Source: Streptomyces vilmorinianum
GTDB lineage: Bacteria > Actinomycetota > Actinomycetes > Streptomycetales > Streptomycetaceae
Assembly (NCBI RefSeq): GCF_005517195.1
Contig: NZ_CP040244.1
Span: forward strand, 7,024,001-7,088,000
Direction: 5' to 3'
Length of the DNA: 64,000 nucleotides
Each line of letters opens with the position of its first letter. The stretch's first letter is position 1. The notes under the pieces are model-generated. The model saw only the letters and a list, made by a program, of their open reading frames with translations. It made no database searches and was not told the DNA's origin. Shown in pieces: positions 1 to 8,515 of the stretch. A program made the translations under genes and the position numbers.

Positions 1-1131
1 GCCGTCGCCGCCGCGAACGTACGGCTGCTCACCTCGCGCAAGGGCCGCGACCTGGCCGTGCTGAGCGGCCTGCTGATCGCGGTCGGCATCCAGCTGGTCA
101 ACTTCGGCGCCCAGCGGCTCAGCCGGTCCGGCGGGCTCGACACCCTCGAACCGGCGGCCGCGGTGGTGGGCTGGCTGCCGCCGGCCTCGGCGATCGCGGC
201 CGTGGAGGACGCGAGCGAGGGCCGGTACGTGACGGCCGCCGCCCGGCTCCTTCTCACCGCGGCCGCGCTCGGGGCACTGCTCTCCTGGTGGCAGCGGAGT
301 CTGGTGCGGCTGATGACGGAGCCGGACGGCTCGACGATCGGCGCGGCGGGCGACGCCGCGAAGGACACCTCGGCCGCCTCGGGGCTGCTCGGCCGGCTGC
401 TGCCGGGCGGGCGTACGGGCACGGTGATGGAGCGCAGCCTGCGGTACATCTGGCGCGACCCGAAGACGAAGGGGGCCTGGGTCTCGTCGCTCGCGATCGG
501 CCTGATCGTGCCGATCTTCAACGCGCTGCAGGGGACGGGCTCGATCTACTTCGCGTGCTTCGCCTCGGGCATGCTCGGGATCCTGATGTACAACCAGTTC
601 GGGCAGGACACCTCGGCGTTCTGGATGGTCGCGCAGACGATCTCGACGCCGGCGGACGCGTACGCCGAACTACGGGCCCGTGCACTCGCGCTGATGGTGA
701 TCACCCTCCCGTACACGGCCCTGGTGACGGCGGCGACGGCGGCGGTCCTCGGCGACTGGTCCGCGCTTCCGCAGGCGCTGGGCCTGGCCTTCGCGCTGCT
801 CGGCGCGATGCTGGCGACGGGCGCGGTGGCCTCGGCGAACTTCCCGTACTCGATCCCGCAGGACAGCGCGTACAAGAACGTGGCGCCGGGGCAGGGCGGG
901 CTCGCCTGGATCTCGATCTTCGGCGGGATGCTCGCGGCGGCGCTGCTGTGCGCACCGGTGATCGGCGCGACGGTCTACCTCCACCTCGCCGACGAGGAGT
1001 CCTTCCTCTGGCTCCTGCTGCCGGGCGGCACCCTGTACGGCGCCCTGATCGCCTGGGCCGGCCTGAAGGTGGCGGCACCGCGGACGGCGGCGCGGCTGCC
1101 GGAGATCCTGACGGCGGTCAGCAAGGCGTGA
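1..1131 (+). CDS. Membrane protein, ABC-2-type permease-like (5' end outside window)
   Basis: The reading frame is open from the first base, so the gene begins upstream; 376 residues are visible. The visible part alternates several strongly hydrophobic segments (for example around the LSGLLIAVGIQL stretch at the start, the SSLAIGLIVPIF stretch in the middle and AALLCAPVIGATVYL near the end) with short charged loops, which is the look of a polytopic exporter permease. No ATPase motif is present; an ATP-binding partner would be expected just upstream. Transcription probably ends at the hairpin directly downstream. The permease assignment is from overall character only and the substrate is unknown. 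Confidence 0.6.
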   Translation, partial: AVAAANVRLLTSRKGRDLAVLSGLLIAVGIQLVNFGAQRLSRSGGLDTLEPAAAVVGWLPPASAIAAVEDASEGRYVTAAARLLLTAAALGALLSWWQRSLVRLMTEPDGSTIGAAGDAAKDTSAASGLLGRLLPGGRTGTVMERSLRYIWRDPKTKGAWVSSLAIGLIVPIFNALQGTGSIYFACFASGMLGILMYNQFGQDTSAFWMVAQTISTPADAYAELRARALALMVITLPYTALVTAATAAVLGDWSALPQALGLAFALLGAMLATGAVASANFPYSIPQDSAYKNVAPGQGGLAWISIFGGMLAAALLCAPVIGATVYLHLADEESFLWLLLPGGTLYGALIAWAGLKVAAPRTAARLPEILTAVSKA

Positions 1132-1141
1132 GCGGAATGCG

Positions 1142-1178
1142 GCGCGGGCGGCCGGGCCGTGTGGCCGGCCGCCCGCGC
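1142..1178 (+). terminator. Intrinsic terminator-like hairpin
   Basis: A perfect 14-bp GC-rich inverted repeat (arms 1142-1155 and 1165-1178, 9-nt loop) lies 10 nt after the stop of the permease-like gene. It has no clear U-tract, as is common in Streptomyces. The remaining 340 bp up to the inhibitor gene at 1524 hold no gene I can support and must contain its promoter. Confidence 0.7.
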
Positions 1179-1523
1179 TGTCCGGGGCGTCCGTGATTCA
1201 GAAGGCGCCGTTCGCCCGGATAGCAGCGGATCGCATCGGGTCCCTTCCGGTCGAACAACGCCCGCCCAGAGTGCTCCAACGTGGAACAATTTACGGATCC
1301 TCACAGGTCAGGGGGTCGTTCGGGCTTGCACCACCTGCCGTATCCGCTGCGCCGGAAGCCTCCCGGCGGCGTGCCGCACCCGCTCCCAACTGCCCGAACG
1401 AGTGATCGGTCGGGGCCTGACGGGCGCACCCGGCCGGAAAGCGGCGCAGGATGTGCGATCACCCTCCGCATCGGCAAGACTCCGGCGCGCAACCAGGCAG
1501 CACCCGCCCCGAAGGGACCCTCC

Positions 1524-2012
1524 GTGCGCTACCTCCTCCGTAACACCGCCTTCACCACCGCCCTCGCCACCGGCGTCGCGCTCATCGGCGCGGCGACCGG
1601 CGACCTCGCCCAGGCCGAGCCCGCCACATCCGCCGCGCCCGCCGCGCCTGCCGCACCGGCCGCATCCGCCGGCCTCTACGCGCCCTCCGCGCTCGTGCTC
1701 ACGATCGGCAAGGGCGAGGACCCGGCGACGGCAACGGTCGAGAGGGCGGTGACCCTGAGCTGCTCCCCCACGCCCAGCGGCACCCACCCCGCCCCCAAGT
1801 CGGCCTGCGCGGAACTGAAGGCGATCGACGGGGACCTCGCCCGGCTGGCCGTGGCGTGGAGCGCGAGCAGCCCGTGCACCCACCTGTGGGACCCGATCAC
1901 GGTCACCGGCGACGGCGTCTGGGAGGGCAAGCGCATCAACTGGTCGGCCACCTACGGCAACACGTGCCAGATGCACACCGGTCTGGCCAGGAACTCGGTC
2001 TTCTCCTTCTGA
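1524..2012 (+). CDS. Secreted subtilisin inhibitor-like protein (SSI family)
   Basis: 162-residue precursor of an extracellular serine protease inhibitor. The N-terminus is a Sec signal peptide (positive n-region, hydrophobic TALATGVALIGAA core) followed by an Ala/Pro-rich pro-segment; the mature part opens with the family hallmark LYAPSALVLTIGKG. Four cysteines sit where SSI has its two disulfides (LSCSP, SACAE, SPCTH, NTCQM). The reactive loop reads C-T-H-L-W-D-P where the archetype has C-P-M-V-Y-D-P, placing histidine at P1 and leucine at P1'. That is unusual, since P1 is normally Met, Lys or Arg. GTG 1524 was chosen because it follows a GAAGGGA ribosome site and begins the signal peptide. 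Upstream in-frame sequence lacks signal character. Confidence 0.93.
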   Translation: MRYLLRNTAFTTALATGVALIGAATGDLAQAEPATSAAPAAPAAPAASAGLYAPSALVLTIGKGEDPATATVERAVTLSCSPTPSGTHPAPKSACAELKAIDGDLARLAVAWSASSPCTHLWDPITVTGDGVWEGKRINWSATYGNTCQMHTGLARNSVFSF

Positions 2013-2043
2013 CGGCCGGCTTCTGACGGCCGGCTTCCGACGG

Positions 2044-2616
2044 TCAGCGTGGACCGGCGCCCCGATCGGGGCGCCGGTCGCGCTCCGCAAGCCTCGGCTC
2101 CCACCCGGTCCCCGCCTTCTCGATCACGGCGGGGACCAGCCCGTACGGATCGGGGTGGACCCGCGCACTGAAGTCCACCACCTCGATGCGGTGCGGAACC
2201 AGCTCCAGCAGGACGAAGTCGCCGCCGGTCGGCCCGTCCGGGAAGAACCGCAAACCGAGCTCGTCGTCCCACAGTTCGAGGCACCTGGCCCGGTCGTCGA
2301 CGAGCCGCGCCCGCCCGTAGAACGTGACGTACGAGAACGCCGCGCGGTCCTCGATCGCGTAGGCGGTCTCGGGAGCGCCCGCGACTTCCGCAGCCTTGCG
2401 CGAGCGCGGGCTTGTGCCGATCCACACCGTCGCGTCGTCGTCGACGGCGAGGTGCTGCGTCAGGCGCACGTGCGGGTGCCCCGCGTCGCCGGCGCTGGTG
2501 CTGGTGCTGGTGCTGGTGCTGGCGAGAAAGCCGTACGGGTTCCTTCTGGCCGTGCTCACGGCGAGCGCGAGCACATCGGTGGGCTGCTGGACCTCGGGCT
2601 GCTGCGCTGTGGTCAT
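2044..2616 (-). CDS. Pyridoxamine 5'-phosphate oxidase-fold protein
   Basis: 190-residue protein of the split-barrel FMN/F420-binding fold. The core pattern HVRLTQHLAVDDDATVWIGT, then SYVTFYGRARLVDD, then FVLLELVPHRIEVVDF matches general-stress/PPOX-class flavoproteins, which reduce or bind small substrates in the cytoplasm. A Thr-Ser repeat near residue 33-41, encoded by a hexanucleotide repeat, interrupts the N-terminal region. The gene diverges from a TetR regulator across a palindromic operator and is very probably its target. The last codons lie inside the shared terminator. The true cofactor (FMN or F420) and substrate cannot be read from sequence. Confidence 0.8.
   Translation of the reverse strand: MTTAQQPEVQQPTDVLALAVSTARRNPYGFLASTSTSTSTSAGDAGHPHVRLTQHLAVDDDATVWIGTSPRSRKAAEVAGAPETAYAIEDRAAFSYVTFYGRARLVDDRARCLELWDDELGLRFFPDGPTGGDFVLLELVPHRIEVVDFSARVHPDPYGLVPAVIEKAGTGWEPRLAERDRRPDRGAGPR
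2052..2079. terminator. Bidirectional terminator between convergent genes
   Basis: A perfect 28-bp inverted repeat (12-bp arms around GATC) follows the inhibitor gene by 40 nt. It overlaps the last codons of the convergent gene ending at 2044, so it can stop transcription from both sides while being translated from one. Confidence 0.75.
2494..2522 (+). repeat. Hexanucleotide tandem repeat (GCTGGT)n in coding sequence
   Basis: Nearly five in-frame copies of GCTGGT. On the minus strand they encode a run of alternating Ser-Thr in the oxidase-fold protein. Copy changes would lengthen or shorten the protein by two residues without a frameshift. Confidence 0.85.
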
Positions 2617-2656
2617 CGCGCGGTCCTCTCCGTCTCCGGCTTTATTGGTTTCTCCA

Positions 2657-2678
2657 TTCTAGAATCATGACTCTAGAA
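2657..2678. promoter_or_regulatory. Palindromic operator between oxidase-fold gene and tetR
   Basis: Perfect inverted repeat TTCTAGA-8 nt-TCTAGAA in the 86-bp divergent intergenic region, with AT content far above its surroundings. The position and size fit a TetR-dimer site controlling both directions; the likely -35 of the regulator lies in its spacer. Confidence 0.7.
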
Positions 2679-2696
2679 CGCGTCAACCCATAGAAT
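2667..2696 (+). promoter_or_regulatory. Promoter of the tetR gene, leaderless
   Basis: ATGACT (2667-2672), an 18-bp spacer and TAGAAT (2691-2696). The GTG start at 2703 is only 6 nt past the -10, so transcription should begin at or next to the start codon. No ribosome site is present, consistent with a leaderless transcript. Confidence 0.6.
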
Positions 2697-2702
2697 GCCC
2701 GC

Positions 2703-3287
2703 GTGGGACGCAAGCCGAAGTTCACCGACGAGGACTTCCTCGACGCCGCGATGCGGATCGCCGCCCAGCACGGCGCCGCCTCGGTGACCATGGCGGCGGT
2801 GGCCGAGGGCGCCGGCGCCCCGGTCGGCTCCGTGTACCACCGCTTCTCTTCCCGGGACCTGCTCCTGGCGCGCCTGTGGCTGCGCGCGGTCCGTCACTTC
2901 CAGGCCGTCTTCCTCGACGCCCTGTCCGCCGACGACATCGACGAGGCGGCGGAGGGGTCGGTGCTCCACACCCTGGCCTGGGTCCGGGAACACCCGGACG
3001 AGGCCCGCGTCCTCCTGCTCCACCGCCGCGAGGACCTGGTCGCACAGTGGCCGGACGAACTCGGCCCGGAGCTGGCGACGCTCAACGACAGCGTCGTACG
3101 GGCCCTGCGCGCCCACACCCGCAAGCGGTACGGGAACGAGTCCGGCGAGGCGCTTGAGCGGGTGACGTTCGCGCTGGTCGACGTCGTGTACGCGGCGGTC
3201 CACCGCCACCTGCTCGCGGGCACGGTGCCCCCGCCCTCGATCGACCGCCTGGCCATCGCGGCCTGCCGCTCCACGCTCGCGAGCTGA
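2703..3287 (+). CDS. TetR-family transcriptional regulator
   Basis: 194 residues. The first 60 contain the TetR DNA-binding domain: FTDEDFLDAAMRIAAQHG followed by the helix-turn-helix VTMAAVAEGAGAPVGSVYHRFSSRDLLL. The rest is an all-helical ligand/dimer domain without a recognisable effector class. It diverges from the oxidase-fold gene across a strong palindrome and probably represses that gene and itself. The GTG start is fixed by the adjacent -10 element and the absence of an earlier in-frame start. Confidence 0.9.
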   Translation: MGRKPKFTDEDFLDAAMRIAAQHGAASVTMAAVAEGAGAPVGSVYHRFSSRDLLLARLWLRAVRHFQAVFLDALSADDIDEAAEGSVLHTLAWVREHPDEARVLLLHRREDLVAQWPDELGPELATLNDSVVRALRAHTRKRYGNESGEALERVTFALVDVVYAAVHRHLLAGTVPPPSIDRLAIAACRSTLAS

Positions 3288-3310
3288 ACGGCGGCCGTCC
3301 TCAGGTGCCT

Positions 3311-3396
3311 TCGGCGACCGGGCGGAGCAGGTGCTCGTCGCCGGGGCCGTCGCATGTGACCATGGCGGCCGGCGTGGCGCAGATCGGCGACGGGGA
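3311..3396 (-). pseudogene. Remnant of the helix-turn-helix gene found intact at 13437-14369
   Basis: About 64 bp here (3311-3374) are almost identical to 13552-13615 and encode the same VTCDGPGDEHL motif. They are fused directly to about 22 bp matching 13730-13753, so the intervening roughly 115 bp of the intact gene are missing and the frame is lost. This is a small decayed duplicate of the C-terminal region of that gene, not a functional unit. Confidence 0.7.
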
Positions 3397-3567
3397 CGAA
3401 GCAGGCGCCGCACGGCCTTCGGGGCGGGGTCTCGTCCCGGGCGGTCCGTAAGTACGGGCGGCCGCAGGAGGCGCGTACGCCTCGGTCGCCTCGTACGACG
3501 CGGCACTCAGGGGGAAGTGAGTACGGGCGCTCTGCCCGGGGGCCGGGCGGGCCGGGACGCTGGGACC

Positions 3568-3987
3568 ATGGACAACAACTCCCTGAAGCCGAGGCTCGCT
3601 TCCTTCGCCCCCTACCTGACGGCGCTCGTGTCGGTCGCGGCATGGGCCGCGTGGCTGGGCTGGGACCAGGAGCGCGATGTACACCCGGACGGCCACGTGA
3701 CCGGCCCGTACGAGGCGTGGCAGGTCGTCGGGCTCGTTCTGACCCTGCTGGTGCCGGTGTACTGGGCGGCGTCCCGGCGGCATGTCGTGGGGGCCGCGGT
3801 CGGCACCACGGCCGGACTGACCGTCGCCGCCTGCTTCGACTGGTCGGACGACGCCACCGGTCTGTTCGGGATCGGCGTGGGCCTGGTCATGGCGGGCAGC
3901 CTCGCGGCGACCTTCGGCGTCTCGGCCCTGATCGTGGCCGTGGCCGGGCGTCGAAGGAGCGGCGATCAGGGCCGCCAGGGACACTAG
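3568..3987 (+). CDS. Small membrane protein of unknown function
   Basis: 139 residues with four predicted hydrophobic segments (AFAPYLTALVSVAAWAAW region, VVGLVLTLLVPVYWAA, a weaker VVGAAVGTTAGLTVAA, and GIGVGLVMAGSLAATFGVSALIVAVAG) and a charged tail. ATG 3568 was chosen because it begins the first coherent soluble leader (MDNNSLKPRL); upstream codons in the same frame are composition noise from the remnant at 3311-3396. I do not recognise a family, and nothing in the neighbourhood suggests a role. The 124 bp after it, before the convergent gene, hold nothing I can support. Confidence 0.6.
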   Translation: MDNNSLKPRLASFAPYLTALVSVAAWAAWLGWDQERDVHPDGHVTGPYEAWQVVGLVLTLLVPVYWAASRRHVVGAAVGTTAGLTVAACFDWSDDATGLFGIGVGLVMAGSLAATFGVSALIVAVAGRRRSGDQGRQGH

Positions 3988-4111
3988 GGACGCTTGGCGG
4001 CTCAGGGCCGAGAGGACGTCGTCCGCGGCGCCGGAGCCCAGGGAGAACCCGAACGCGCCCCCCGGGTCCCCGACGATGCCGTCATGCCCGTTGCCCCCGC
4101 GATCCCGACGT

Positions 4112-5506
4112 TCAGCTGGTGAAGTAGCCGGCGTCGAGCCCGATCCAGCCGGTGAGGTTGCGCTGATCGTAGAGGTGCAGCGAGCCGTCGGTATGGACCT
4201 CCCAGCGGACGGTGAGGGAGTCGGAGACCCCGGAGCCGCTGACCTGACCGACCATGCCCTGGGTGCGGTTGGGGCGGATGTGCGGCGGGAGAACGAGGAT
4301 CTCCTCACCGTTGGTCCACGGGGCCCCATCCGTGCGGGACAGTCGAAGGTGGAGGTCGATGCGATTGCCGAGCTGGCGGTACTGAGGAATGTAGTTGCTG
4401 GAGTTGGGGGTGTAGATGCCGGTGGCGTAGTCCAGGCTGGTCCACGGGACGTGGTCGCCGGTGCCGTCGGTGGTGCTGGTGATGCCGAAGAGAGCCATGC
4501 GGCGCGGTCCTGGTTCTTGTGTGGCGAAGCCGAAAACGAGCTGTGGTCCGTTGAGCGTCGGGCGCACGGTGATGGCTTCGGTCTCGCGGTGGGACAGTTC
4601 GAGAGCGGTGGTGTTGAAGCGTCGCTCGATCATCTGGCCGGTGGTGACGTCGTAGACGTTCCACCAGGAGTTTCCGGGGATCGGGTTGTCCGCGCCATAG
4701 GCGCTGCCCTCGTTCTGATAGACGAGATCCCCGTACAGACACCAGGACTGGGTGCGATACCGGGCCGGGAAGCTGTACAGCGGGGTGAAGTCCCGGCGCT
4801 TGAAGGCGTCGAGGTCGTAGACGCGGTACTCCTCGGCGTCGTGCGGCCCGTGCCGTACCCCTATTCGGCCATGATCGACATCCAGGGACGGGGTGGTACG
4901 GGAGGACCCTGGGACGGGGTCGAACACCTCGATCTGTTCGCTCCCCGCATCAACGACGGCGTCGGGAGTGAACGCGACACGGCCGATGCGCTTGCCGTAG
5001 GCGAAGCCGCTGTCGACGGGGTCCGCATCGGTCTCCAGCCAGAGCCAGGGACGGCCGTCGGTGTGCTCGACGCCAAGTCCGCCGCCGTGGCCGACGCCCC
5101 TCAGGTACATGACCGAGCGGACGGTGCCATCGGGAGTGACCTCGTTGATGCACAGATCGCCCCGGCGATCGCGGTCGGCGCCGGGTACGGGAGCGGGCTC
5201 GTCGGCGAGTTGGCGGCCGTCGCTGATGATCTGCGTCACGTAGGCCAGGCCGGTCACCGAATCGAAGGCGACCTGCTGGTGGACCCTGCCCTGCTTCAGC
5301 GCGATCTCCCTGCCGAACAGATCGACGGGTTCGGCTCGCAGATCGAACCGGTTCTGCGCGGTGTGCAGGATGGCCCCTTGCTGCTGTTCGGCGATGGGGT
5401 CGGCTGCGAGGAGGGCCTGATGGCCGGTGGCCCGCGCGGTTCCGATGGGGGCGAGGACCGGCGCGGCGGCCAGGGCGGTCAGGAGACTGCGGCGAGTCAG
5501 TGACAT
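4112..5506 (-). CDS. Tat-exported protein, TagC/phage receptor-binding-like beta-propeller
   Basis: 464 residues. The N-terminus SLTRRSLLTALAAAPVL carries a twin-arginine motif and a hydrophobic core ending near ARA, so the protein is exported folded. The remainder is rich in aromatic beta-strand repeats (RVHQQVAFDSVTGLAYVTQII, GVGHGGGLGVEHTDGRPWLWLE, NPIPGNSWWNVYDVTTGQMI) of the kind annotated in Streptomyces as teichoic-acid-biosynthesis-protein-C-like or phage baseplate protein. Such proteins are thought to act on or bind extracellular glycopolymers. The ATG at 5506 begins the Tat motif. There are no partner genes nearby, so the role stays open. Confidence 0.7.
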   Translation of the reverse strand: MSLTRRSLLTALAAAPVLAPIGTARATGHQALLAADPIAEQQQGAILHTAQNRFDLRAEPVDLFGREIALKQGRVHQQVAFDSVTGLAYVTQIISDGRQLADEPAPVPGADRDRRGDLCINEVTPDGTVRSVMYLRGVGHGGGLGVEHTDGRPWLWLETDADPVDSGFAYGKRIGRVAFTPDAVVDAGSEQIEVFDPVPGSSRTTPSLDVDHGRIGVRHGPHDAEEYRVYDLDAFKRRDFTPLYSFPARYRTQSWCLYGDLVYQNEGSAYGADNPIPGNSWWNVYDVTTGQMIERRFNTTALELSHRETEAITVRPTLNGPQLVFGFATQEPGPRRMALFGITSTTDGTGDHVPWTSLDYATGIYTPNSSNYIPQYRQLGNRIDLHLRLSRTDGAPWTNGEEILVLPPHIRPNRTQGMVGQVSGSGVSDSLTVRWEVHTDGSLHLYDQRNLTGWIGLDAGYFTS

Positions 5507-5872
5507 GGCGGGAAGGCCTCGTTGTCCGGCTGCGACGGTGCGACGGAGGCAACCCGTGCCGTGGGGTCGAGGACGCCGACCCAGGCTGCGGTGGCCACCG
5601 CAGCCTTCAACGAGCTGCGGCACGGTATGCGGGCGGAACAAACAGTCATATGCGCGCAGGCCCCCCTTTCCAAGATCATTACCTGTGCGGTGCCGCAATT
5701 TTTGCACACACCCGAACACCTGAGCCCACGGTCAGCCGACCGGGCCCGAACGCCGCCGGGCGGCCCCTTGCATTCGAAGAAGGGTCGGTTCAGCCGCCCG
5801 CACCGCTTCCGGCAGCGGCCTGACCGACCAGTGGAGCGCGGGCTGCGCCCACGCCGGAGGCGTCAATACAGC
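5507..5872. other. Gene-free stretch upstream of the Tat protein and Rhs pseudogene
   Basis: About 360 bp with a locally AT-richer segment near 5630-5705 that should contain the promoter of the Tat-exported protein. I see no supported gene. The left end of the Rhs pseudogene breaks off here without a start codon or signal peptide. Confidence 0.5.
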
Positions 5873-8176
5873 TCCGACATCGAAATCGCACGGAAGACAC
5901 ACCCCCATTCACTGCTCTCCACCCGCTCGGTGTTCGACACCAAGGGCATCCGGGAGCTGGAGGAGTTCGGCCCGCTGCGCCGCGTCACGCTGACCGGCAC
6001 CGGCACCGGCGAGTCGGCCGCGGCCGGCTCCTGGACGGTCAACGAGTACGACGCCGGCCGCCCCACCGACGGCACCGCCAAGGTCGCGAACCAGGTCACC
6101 AAGGTCACCACCGGCGCCCAGGTCCTCGGCACCAGCACGATGGCCGACGCGCGGGTGACTCAGACCCTCTTCGACTGGGTCAAGGGCCTGCCAATCAAGA
6201 CAATCAAGGACCCGGCCGGTCTCGCCATCACCGAGACCACCAAGTACGACACCCTGGGCCGCGTCACCAAGCAGATGTTGCCCGGTGCCACCGGCACCGA
6301 CGCGGGCACCCGAGTAACCACCTACTGGTCCGCGACCGGCACCGGCACCTGCCAGGGACGACCGGAGTGGGCCGATCAGGTCTGCTCCACCGGCCCGGCC
6401 GGCGCGATCACCGGCGGCGGCACCAACCCGTCGCAGCTGCCGACCACCACCAACACCTACGACAACGCCGGTCGCCAGACCAAGGCCGCCCTCACCGGCG
6501 GACTCGGCCAGGCCGTCCCGGAGGCCACGACCGAGTACGACCCGGCAACCGGCCAGGCCGTCAAGACCACCTCGCCCACCGGCGGGACCATCACGAGGGA
6601 GTACGACAAGCTCGGCCGACTCATCTCGTACACCGACACCGACGACAGCGTGACGCGGACCGAGTACGACTTGCTGGACCGGCCGGTCAAGGCCACTGAC
6701 TCGGCCCCGTCCACGGTCACCTACACGTACGACACGACCGTCGAGCCCCGGGGCCTGGCCACAAAGACGACCGACTCGATCGCCGGTGCCTTCGAGGCCC
6801 GCTACGACGCGGACGGCTCTGTCGCCACCGAGAAGCTCCCCGGCGGCTACACCCTCACCATCACCGAGGACACGACTGGCGCCACCCTGTCAAGGGTCTA
6901 CACCCGCGACAGCGACGGCCAGGTCGTCTACTCCGACACCGTCGACGAATCCGTCCACGGCCAGGTCACCCGCCACTCCGGCTGGTCCGGCCAGGACTAC
7001 ACCTACGACGCCACAGGCCGCCTCACCCAGGTGAACGACACCGCCGGCGATGTCTGCACCGCCCGGTCTTACGGCTTCGACAAGCGCACCAACCGCACCG
7101 GCCTGACCACCGCCGAAGGCACCCCGGGCGCGGTCTGCCCGACCACCGGAGGAACCACCACCACGCACACCTACGACAGCGCCGACCGGCTCACCGACGC
7201 CGGCTACGTCTACGACGCCTTCGGCCGCACCACCGCCCTGCCGGGCAGCCAGATCGGCTACTACGCCAACGACCTGGTCCACCAGCAGACCGCGAACGGC
7301 CAGCGCCAAACCTGACAGCTCGACGCCATCCAGCGCTTCCGCTCCTGGACCGTCGAAGAGAACACCGACGGCACCTGGAACCAGACAGCCGCCAAGATCA
7401 ACCACTACGACAGCGACGGCGACAACCCCCGCTGGATCACCGAGGACGCAGCCAAGGGCATCATCAGCCGCAACGTCACCTCGGCCTCCGGCGACGTCGC
7501 CCTCCAGCTCCCGCTGAACGCGGCCGACGCCCCGTTGGTGTTGGACAGCGACGAGTACGGAAACCCCCGCACCGGCCAGCCCATCACCCGCTACAACTGG
7601 CTCGGCGGAAAGCAGCGCTCCAGCGAGACCCTGACCGGTCTCGTCCTCATGGGCGTCCGCCTTTACAACGCCCGCAACGGCCTGTTCCTCTCCATGGACC
7701 CCGTGTACGGAGGTAACGCCACGGCGCACAACTACGTCTACGGCGACCCGTTGAACAAGTACGACCTCGACGGGCGCTGGTGCCTGTTGGGCAAGCGCAA
7801 GGGTGGTGGCTGCCGAGGCGGCCGCACGTGGAACAAGGGCGTGAGCTTTGCCCACCGGCACAGGGTTGGCCTGGCCGCCGGCGCGGCCGGTGTTGCGTGC
7901 GGCATGGTCTCCTTCGGAATGGCTGGCGTCGCCTGCGCCGTGGGCGTCGGTATGCTCGCTGGAGGTGTTGCCAAGAAGTGGGGAAACCGTAAAGCGACTT
8001 GGGGGCACGTCGGACGTGCAGCTATTTACGGCGGAGGCACATCCTCTCTCGGCTTCGGTCTCGGGGCCGGAGCCCGCTACGGCGCGGGGCGTGCGCTGGT
8101 CAGATGGTTCCCCCGTGGCGGGCGGCACGCAAAGCAATTCCGCAGCCACAGAAGATCGCGATCGTTCCGCTGGTGA
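5873..8176 (+). pseudogene. Rhs/YD-repeat protein gene, 5'-truncated with internal stop
   Basis: The frame encodes about fifteen YD-type repeats (TEYDPATGQ, REYDKLGRL, YTYDATGRL, YVYDAFGRT and others), then the Rhs core end DPVYGG...YVYGDPLNKYDLDG followed by a 130-residue Gly-rich variable C-terminus. At 7313-7315 an in-frame TGA interrupts the motif GQRQT-stop-QLDA, where Rhs relatives have tryptophan (TGG), so a single G-to-A change broke it. The export and N-terminal shell regions are also missing. The remainder after the stop could start at GTG 7535 but would lack most of the shell. No immunity gene is recognisable downstream, where IS debris begins. Confidence 0.85.
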
Positions 8177-8267
8177 ATGACCTGTCGGTGTAATCAACCT
8201 GCATGACCCAGGGGTCGGCTGGCCATTCAATTCAGGTCAGCCGACCCTGCGATTCGGAGCCATGGTC

Positions 8268-8362
8268 GTTCTATGGTCCAGCGGTGGCGTCCGAGCCGCT
8301 TCGAGGACTCGATTCCCCTGCGGGCGATGCGGTGGCGGATGCCGCGCTGGCGCAACCTCGCG
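8268..8362 (-). pseudogene. IS5-type transposase fragment
   Basis: The minus strand encodes RGIRHRIARRGIESSKRLGRHRWTIER, an internal piece of the DDE transposase of an IS5-group element, and then loses homology. The same segment occurs in the longer remnant at 11297-11530 with only a few differences. Sequence around it to about 8515 contains no supported gene. Confidence 0.75.
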
Positions 8363-8515
8363 GGCGCACCTTCTGGTGCTGCCGTACATCCTCGCCCGGG
8401 CCGCGACCGGCAGTCAGGCCGGAGGCGGACCGGGCTGCGGCCGGTACTCGGCACCTCGGTGCAGGGTGACTGCCGATGGCCCGCCACGGTGGTCATGGAC
8501 GGAGCGCGGGCCCGG

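Noticed and set aside
3988..4111. Small coding fragment between the membrane protein and the Tat protein
   Set aside because: One frame looks weakly protein-like (GGAFGFSLGSGAADDVLSAL) but has no start, no ribosome site and no recognisable homology.
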